From Apostichopus japonicus (taxonomy: Eukaryota > Echinodermata > Holothuroidea > Aspidochirotida > Stichopodidae): 64,000 nt of DNA. The notes beneath the pieces were generated by a model. It did not search any database, was not told where the DNA came from, and was given only the letters and a program-made list of their open reading frames with translations. The position numbers were made by a program, and so were the translations under genes. Location of the stretch: the NCBI RefSeq assembly GCF_037975245.1, contig NC_092565.1, positions 17,589,999 through 17,653,998 on the forward strand, given 5' to 3'. Positions 57,959-64,000 of this stretch are shown in pieces (within the stretch, counting starts at the first letter, position 1; every line of letters begins with the position of its first letter).

Positions 57959-58674
57959 AAGTCGGAATTTCCGACTGTCGCCCTCAATTTTTTCTAGGCC
58001 TATTCATATATTCCCGTGATTGTGAATGACCTAAAAATTGAAAAATTTCGGCAAAATTGACCTTTAATCAGCCATATTTACCACGTTTTCCTTGCCACTT
58101 TGAAAAATTGTATCTCGCGATTCCTATACTCCACCATACAAAACTTCGTAGGATTTTGAATACTCCATTACCTAATAGAACTACCGGCATTGGCGTAGGA
58201 GCTCAATTTGATATGGGGGGCTGTAACGACTTGCCCGAAAAATATAACCAAAATTTTTCGCGCGCTCGGCGCGTGTCCACAAGTTAATGTTCATTTCATA
58301 TCGGCATGCATCGATTTTTCCATCTTGTTAATGGTAATAATAATCAGTTTAACCATTGAAAAACACATTGAAAATTATCTTTCTTTCAGTAGGTGCACGA
58401 AAATTTATCAGCATATTGCCCAAATTTTCACACAAATATTTGGTTGTGGGGGGGGGGGGCTAATAGGTTTGTGAAGTGAGTGGCAGTGAGTACAAATGTA
58501 TCGAAATAAGTTCGGATCAAAAGTGCAGTCGCGAAAGATGGGGTGTCTGACTGACGCTAACCGTACCGTTGACTACAATGCAGCAGTCGGAACTTTCTGG
58601 CTTCAAAACCTATCCAGTTGGATTTTCAGCCACTACACCCCCCCCCCAATCATCAGGCCTTAGATACGTCCCTG
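57959..58674 (-). repeat. Composite dispersed repeat (copy 3 of 3)
   Basis: The unit 2 counterpart of 38,222-38,938, inherited through the segmental duplication. It has the same hairpin left end and CGTCCCTG right end. Confidence 0.75.
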
Positions 58675-58950
58675 GTCGTAGTCCGGCCATTCGTGGGGTG
58701 TCTGTCAAATGACTCAATTGAAACTGTTAATTGGTCGGACTGGTAAGTGATACACCCTAAGTGTCATGCAAATAAAATGTCTATTCGGTTAGTGGTTCAT
58801 ATCTAGTATGTACACCACAGAGTAGGTTTTATGTTATTGAATCGTATTACTTTGTTATACTGTTAGTAATGCTGACATCTGCGCGATGATTCATAAATAT
58901 GTTGCAATGAGGTTTCTGAATGCTCAACTTTGTTCATACATACATGATCT

Positions 58951-61605
58951 GGGCGTGGTGGAGGGGTCGCACTATATATCAATTCATCTCTTAAATACAA
59001 ATCTCGTTCAGATTTGAGTACATTTGTAGAAGGCGTATTTGAGTCGACTTTTATAGAACTACAGGCTTCTCATTCGCCAATCATCATAGCGGTTATTTAT
59101 TGGCCCCCCCCCCCCCCGGTGTTAGCGAAACTGTGCTTGACATGTTCTCTACTTTATTTATTTCATTGAATCGAGAAGACAGGAGTTGTTTCTTAATGGG
59201 CGATTTTAACTGTAATCTCTTAATTACATCGGAAAACATCGGTAATCAGTTTATCAACCTTGTACACTCTCACTCTTTTCGTCCACTCCACAATTTGCCT
59301 TCTAGGATAACGTCACACTCTGCTACACTTCTTGATGTAATTTTTACGAATAGTCCATCACTGTCATCTACCTCGGGCATAATTTGTGACGACATTTCGG
59401 ATCATTTCCCTGTTTTTACTATTGTTGACATTGACAATGTTAAAACTAGTATTCCGTCAATTACTTTAAGGAGGCACGTTAATCCAGCAACTATACGGTT
59501 ACTTCGGTCTGCTATTGAAAACCAAACTTGGCAAGATGTCTTTTATGGCAATGATGTAAACGTTGCATTTGATCAGTTTAATAAAATATTTAGTAAGCAT
59601 TTAAACAACTGTCTTCCGTATGTTCCTAGTACAAAGAAGGGTATTAGTGACAAGAATGACTGGATGACTCCTGCCATCCTTAATTCTTGCCGTACAAAGA
59701 ATCGTCTATATAAAAAAAATCTCCGTAACCGTACTGCAAACAACTTGAACGACTACAAACGTTTTCGTAATCGTCTTACGTCTGTTATCAGGCTGGCCAA
59801 AAAGTCTTACTACACCAATATGTTTAATAATAACAACCAGGATGCGAAAAGTATGTGGCGGTCAATAAATACCCTTTTACATGGTCGACAAGCTAATCGC
59901 AATCCTGAACAGATTAATTATCAGGGGGTCAGTTTTTCTAATCCATTGGATATTGGTAACATTTTTAATGATTATTTTACTACTATTGGTCCAGCCACTC
60001 AACATAAGATTCCTAATGTTAATTCTCACTACAAAATGTACCTGCAAGCACCAGTCATTGACTATTCATTATTCCTGCAACAAGAGATGAGGTCCTTAAA
60101 GTACTTCTATCACTCAAGCCATCCGCTGCTGGTTTTGATGGTGTTTCTGCTATTATTGTAAAACATGTTGCCCATTCATTATGTATTCCACTCACATATC
60201 TTTGTAATCTCTCTTTTGAGCTTGGTGTTGTCCCCACATCTTTAAAAATAGCTCGAGTTGTTCCTGTCTTTAAGGCCGGTGAAAAGGAATCCGTGAATAA
60301 TTATAGACCCATTTCAGTTCTCCCATGTTTCTCCAAGGTAATCGAAAAAATAATGTTCTCACGGTTATATAACTTTATTGCTAAGCATAATTTACTGTAT
60401 AACTATCAATTTGGTTTCCTTCCTGGCCGCTCAACTACACATGCTATTTTACATTTTACTTGTAAAGTTATGGAAGCTTTCGAAAATAATCAGTATGCTT
60501 CTGGTATATTTCTGGATCTGTCGAAGGCGTTTGATACCCTTGACCATAACATTTTACTTGAAAAACTTAGTCATTATGGAATCCGGGGAACTGTACTTCA
60601 GTGGTTCAAAAGCTATCTTGCTGATCGTCACCAGTTTGTTGTTATTAATAATATAAATTCTGTTTCTAAGCCAATTAAGTGTGGTGTTCCTCAAGGGTCC
60701 ATACTTGGTCCATTGTTGTTTATAATTTATGTTAATGACCTCTATAGAGCCAGCAAAAAATTTCATATAATCTCTTATGCTGATGATACCAACCTGTTCT
60801 TTTCCAGTAATGACATTAATTTTCTATTGGATACTATACAGAATGAGTTTACATATATATTTATGATTGGTTTTGTGCAAATAAATTGTCACTAAATGTT
60901 AAGAAAACTACCTCTATTGTGTTTAGTACACCTTCAAAGCACTTAAATCCTAACATTAATAGTATCAGACTTTGCGGTGTTGATGTTATGCTGTCTAAGA
61001 CTACTAAATTTCTTGGGGTTTATATAGATAATCATCTTTCTTGGAATAATCCTATTCAGAATATTTGTATGAAAGTGTCTAAAGGCGCTGGAGTTCTTAA
61101 TAGACTTCGCCAAATCGTTCCCAGAAGCACATTGGTCACTTTGTATAATACACTCATACTTCCCTATCTTACATATTGTAATGTTATTTGGGGCAGTACC
61201 CATGCCTCTAGAATTCAACCCCTTTACTTACTTCAAAAGAGAGCCATTCGTTATATTTGTAATGCGGATTACCTCCAGCATACAGCACCCCTGTTTACTA
61301 CTCTTAACGCTCTTAGTATCTATGATATAAATCGTTACTATGTTGGTATTTTTATTTTCAATTGGTTACATGATAATGCTCCGTCGACTTTTCGCAACTA
61401 TTTTCAGTTACGTGACAATCCTTATCCCAACCGTGCGCCAAATCAATTGACTGTTCCTTACTTTAGACTTAGGTCTGCACAACTTGGTATTCGTTATGTC
61501 GGCGTAAAACTTTGGAATTCCCTCCATACTACTATTACTGGTTGTAAAACTCTGAACACCTTCAAAAAACGTCTTAAAGAGTATCTTATATCAAACTATC
61601 ATTGA
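58951..61605 (+). pseudogene. LINE ORF2 (endonuclease end, reverse transcriptase), frameshifted
   Basis: The frame starts inside the AP endonuclease (GRGGGVALYINSSLKYKSRS, later MGDFNCNLL, then SDHFPVFTIVD). The reverse transcriptase has NYRPISVLPCFSKVIEKI, FGFLPGRSTTHA, LDLSKAFDTLDHNILL, GVPQGSILGPLLFIIYVND and the catalytic YADD. It continues with LGVYIDNHLSW and ends KRLKEYLISNYH. Three frameshifts break it: at the 14-C run (59,104-59,117), near 60,074, and near 60,864. The motif order and a YADD centre fit the Jockey/CR1 group. It cannot make a full protein. The C run lies where an IYRPP-type motif is expected and may have lengthened after insertion or in the assembly. Confidence 0.9.
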
Positions 61606-61840
61606 TTTTGTATTTTCCTTTCTTTGCCATCTTTGTTCTGTTTTCTCTGTATACTTAAGCTTTCTTTCTATGTTTTATTTGTAAAGGGGTGTCAACGTAA
61701 ATAAGCTCTGCAGAGCTTCTTGTTGGCACTCCTCAATCTCTTGTTCTCTTGTACATTTACCCACGTCTATTGTAATAATTGCATACTTTAATGCGAGAGA
61801 TTGAAATAAAGTCTTATGAATTGAATTGAATTGAATTGAA
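58951..61840 (+). mobile_element. 5'-truncated Jockey/CR1-group LINE
   Basis: The insertion splits TACATGATCT from TTAATCTTCTTAATCATG, which are continuous in unit 1 at 39,212. A 4-bp ATCT can be read at both sides (58,947-58,950 and 61,840-61,843). The element starts within the endonuclease domain, so about the first third is missing. It ends after AATAAAGTC in a (TTGAA)n tail with four to five units, as is common for Jockey/CR1-type elements. Confidence 0.9.
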
Positions 61841-62214
61841 TCTTTAATCTTCTTAATCATGAGAAATCTCACTCATGAAGACGATATTATCATGAGAGCG
61901 ATGTAAAGTTGTTAGTTGTTGTTATGTTCAGTTATTATATATTTATCACTACATTTTCCCTCATAAAGAGAATCTTCTCTTTGTTCCACTTGCTACAATC
62001 ACGGGTAATATAATGAAAGAATGAACCCATACAGAAACATCCTGCATATTAATTTAGGGGGATTAAATCACCGCTACCCATCCCTCGCAATATCTGATTT
62101 TCCCACAACGTTTCAAAACTGTTTATTATATCTGGACTGCGAAATTAAAGAGAAAATGCAGAAAGCGGAAGGAAACACGAACAATCACCATTAGGTGGTC
62201 ACATCCCTTACAAC

Positions 62215-63061
62215 TTTATTCCATGGAAAATATCAGAAATATCTAAGTGAAAACATTTCCTTTCGATAACTGATTTGTGCTACTGATTAGGATTGTTATA
62301 AATTCCCGAAACGATTACACAGATCCAAATTTGGAAATAGCATAGTATAAAGAAAAAAGCTAGTATACTGTGGTAAATTGTATCAATTTTCTATGGAATT
62401 AGAAGACTGACTTTGTGGGTTTTTTCCCGAAAGACAGTATTGATAGTTCTTGTTGCGTGAGATATTAGATCTCTTTCTCTGTATATAATAAACATAAAAA
62501 GAGACATGAGATATGAATAGACAAATTAGCCTATGAAGCCTGCATTTGAATATGTGTCACGTATGGTAATATCACATTGCTCTGTTTATATATACTTTGT
62601 ATATTAAAGATGAATACTTGCAGGCTGGTAGTAAACACTTGTTGAACTTTGCATGTGATGGATCAGGATTATAAGACATCCTAGCATACTTGGAGCAGTT
62701 TTGTTAATTGTACATTACGAAAACATGATTGTAGATGCTTTCAGATAACCACTAAGTGTGATATTTGTGTAGTTGTTACAGCAAAAATGATTTGCATATC
62801 TAAATGATATACGCTATTGCTGCAACATATGCAGAGTTAGGTAAAAAAAACTGCATTAATGGCTTTATACCAGCAATAACTATATCTTGGTCTTTCATTT
62901 CACTTTGTACATAATTGTATAGTTAAGGTTCGTGAAACACAATGCATAATCAACTAATACTTTTAGGTTTACGGGACTGGATATAAAGTTGTCCTGATCA
63001 ACTTCAAAAGATGCTTAGACTCATCAAACCACATTCTGCATAAATTACAAAACACACTCTA
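62215..63061 (+). repeat. Third, diverged copy of the LRAT-cassette upstream segment
   Basis: The stretch aligns with 27,420-28,245 and 54,660-55,505 but with many more differences. Shared words include CATTTCCTTTCGATAACTGA, AAGATGAATACTTGCA and TTTACGGGACTGGATATAAAGTTGTCCTGA. It shows that the cassette existed in at least two copies before the segmental duplication. Confidence 0.8.
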
Positions 63062-63905
63062 CGAAATGTATCACTACTAAGCAGTCAACCGATTCACACA
63101 GAGATTTCCGTAACTACTGTAAATCTACTGGATCGTGCTGATAAATATGATAGGATGTGTGTAATCCGAACAAATGCATCAAACTGGATTTGCTGGGGTA
63201 ACACAAATCCTCAGTTCTTACTGTAATCCTAATAGCACATGCTACTGATTTTCAGCACGATCCAATTTTTACTGTGGAACAAAACTTTAAGATTTACAGT
63301 AGTTACTGTGTTCTCTGTGTGCACCGGGTAAGGGAGTTTATAAAAATGGTTGTCAGGCCTGTAGCACTAGCGATCAGTGGATTTCTTGCTGAAACTACAA
63401 CGGAAATCATTGGTAATGAGGCAATCGCGTAGCCTAATTTCATTTTAGGGAGGTGGGAGGTGGCGGATACAATTCATTGACCTGTCAAGGAGAACGCTTT
63501 TGCTATCTGCGCGGGGTCCAGGGGCCCATGGTAGGGTCCAGGGCTTCGCCTTTGGAAGCTACACGAAATGATGGACTTTAGAGGCTTTTATCCAATTGAC
63601 CGAGATTTTAACCATATAACATGTTAATAATCAATACTGGATATGATGAGCCTAATAATATATTGATTTGTTGGGCAGAAAATATTCAAGTAGGTAATGA
63701 CTCACTCAAAATTGAAGCTAATTCTACGATGACCCATCTTACCCCCCCCCCCTTCTCTCTCTTCTCTCTCTTCTCTCTATTCTCTCCCTGGTATTCTCTC
63801 TTACTTCTCTCTTTTTTTGGTCTATCCTCTTACGCGTTTGTAGTGGGGCAGGTGTATTTGCTGGTGGAGTAATGAGGTATAGTAACGCTAGGCTCTGTGC
63901 CCGGT
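63062..63905 (+). pseudogene. LRAT-family pseudogene, third diverged copy
   Basis: Fragments of the intact 3' half appear in order: TATCACTACTAAGCAGT (63,069-63,085), then TTTATAAAAATGGTT and CTAGCGATCAGTGGA up to GGAAATCATTGGT (63,337-63,415), then GTGGGGCAGGTGTATTTGCTGGTGGAGTAATGAGG (63,843-63,876) in the glycine-zipper region. The first pair is separated by a MITE. The second is separated by the same old insertion seen in the two other dead copies, here starting CGCGTAGCC and ending TACGCG. The 5' part, corresponding to the start of the 14,108 frame, is deleted. Sequence after about 63,905 no longer matches. Confidence 0.8.
63086..63333. mobile_element. About 248-bp MITE in the third LRAT pseudogene
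   Basis: The ends are inverted repeats: ATTCACACAGAGA and ACTACTGTAAAT at the left, ATTTACAGTAGT and TCTCTGTGTGCAC at the right. An internal pair GGATCGTGCTG/CAGCACGATCC is also present. The other pseudogenes are continuous here (CTATGCAGTTTATAAAA), so AGT may be a 3-bp target duplication. No coding sequence. Confidence 0.75.
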
Positions 63906-64000
63906 AAAATGTTGATAAATACATTTGCCATACGATATTTTGCTCTTCAGTGTGTTTCCGCTTACCTGTGTACTTTAATAATGGGCGGGCACTTTGTTTT

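Larger units (their letters stand above)
39597..62214 (+). repeat. Tandem segmental duplication, unit 2
   Basis: Unit 2 begins with the words that start unit 1 (AAGAAATAATCTTTATTTTG) and runs to about 62,214, after which it continues into sequence found only downstream. Without the 10.3-kb element and the LINE it is about 9.4 kb. Unit 1 without its TTAA element is about 10.6 kb. The two differ by scattered substitutions and the indels described under unit 1. Confidence 0.85.

Overview
The window looks like AT-rich, intron-bearing, repeat-dense genomic DNA from a marine invertebrate deuterostome, most likely an echinoderm such as a sea cucumber. This is an inference from the gene families present (LRAT-like NlpC/P60 proteins, a P2X7 'ballast' domain, DUF4806, a SAMD3-like protein), from many hAT-type elements with G/C homopolymer tracts, and from canonical GT-AG introns. 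I see no rRNA, tRNA, CRISPR array or bacterial operon. Almost every recognisable coding sequence is either part of a transposon or has been broken by one.

Layout. 1-5.5 kb: fragments of hAT elements, including a clean 326-bp MITE and the C-terminal dimerisation piece of a hAT transposase. 6.0-14.9 kb: one gene for a double-LRAT protein, split in two by a 7,332-bp transposon (6,762-14,093). That transposon carries an eight-exon SAMD3-like gene on the minus strand. 15-21.7 kb: an LRAT relic, a 609-bp tandem duplication, a small hAT insertion with perfect 8-bp target duplications, and a (CCCCTCT)n array.

21.7-62.2 kb: a tandem segmental duplication with its junction near 39,597. Each unit carries a dead LRAT-family copy and a foldback element. 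Unit 1 (21.7-39.6 kb) was later hit by a 7,260-bp TTAA-flanked Kolobok/piggyBac-type element (29,688-36,947). This contains a P2X7-ballast-like gene whose last exon is itself interrupted by a 1,302-bp hAT element, which in turn contains a smaller element. Unit 2 (39.6-62.2 kb) was hit by a 10.3-kb element (40,514-50,804) with a tnp2-like transposase and a DUF4806 gene, and by a 5'-truncated LINE (58,951-61,840). Each unit supplies the empty site for the other unit's insertions, so the boundaries are well fixed. 62.2-64 kb: a third, more diverged copy of part of the unit, with another dead LRAT-family gene.

How the parts relate. LRAT-family cassettes seem to be the host sequence that has multiplied here. 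The copies in units 1 and 2 and at 63 kb share an old insertion at the same place in the gene, so they descend from one already-dead ancestor. The copy at 6-14.9 kb lacks that insertion and would be a single 508-aa reading frame if the transposon were absent. Three transposons carry non-standard or accessory genes (SAMD3-like, P2X7-ballast, DUF4806), which is the most interesting theme of the window. Exon models, splice phases and element ends were worked out by reading the sequence; superfamily names are from memory of the families and were not tested by search.
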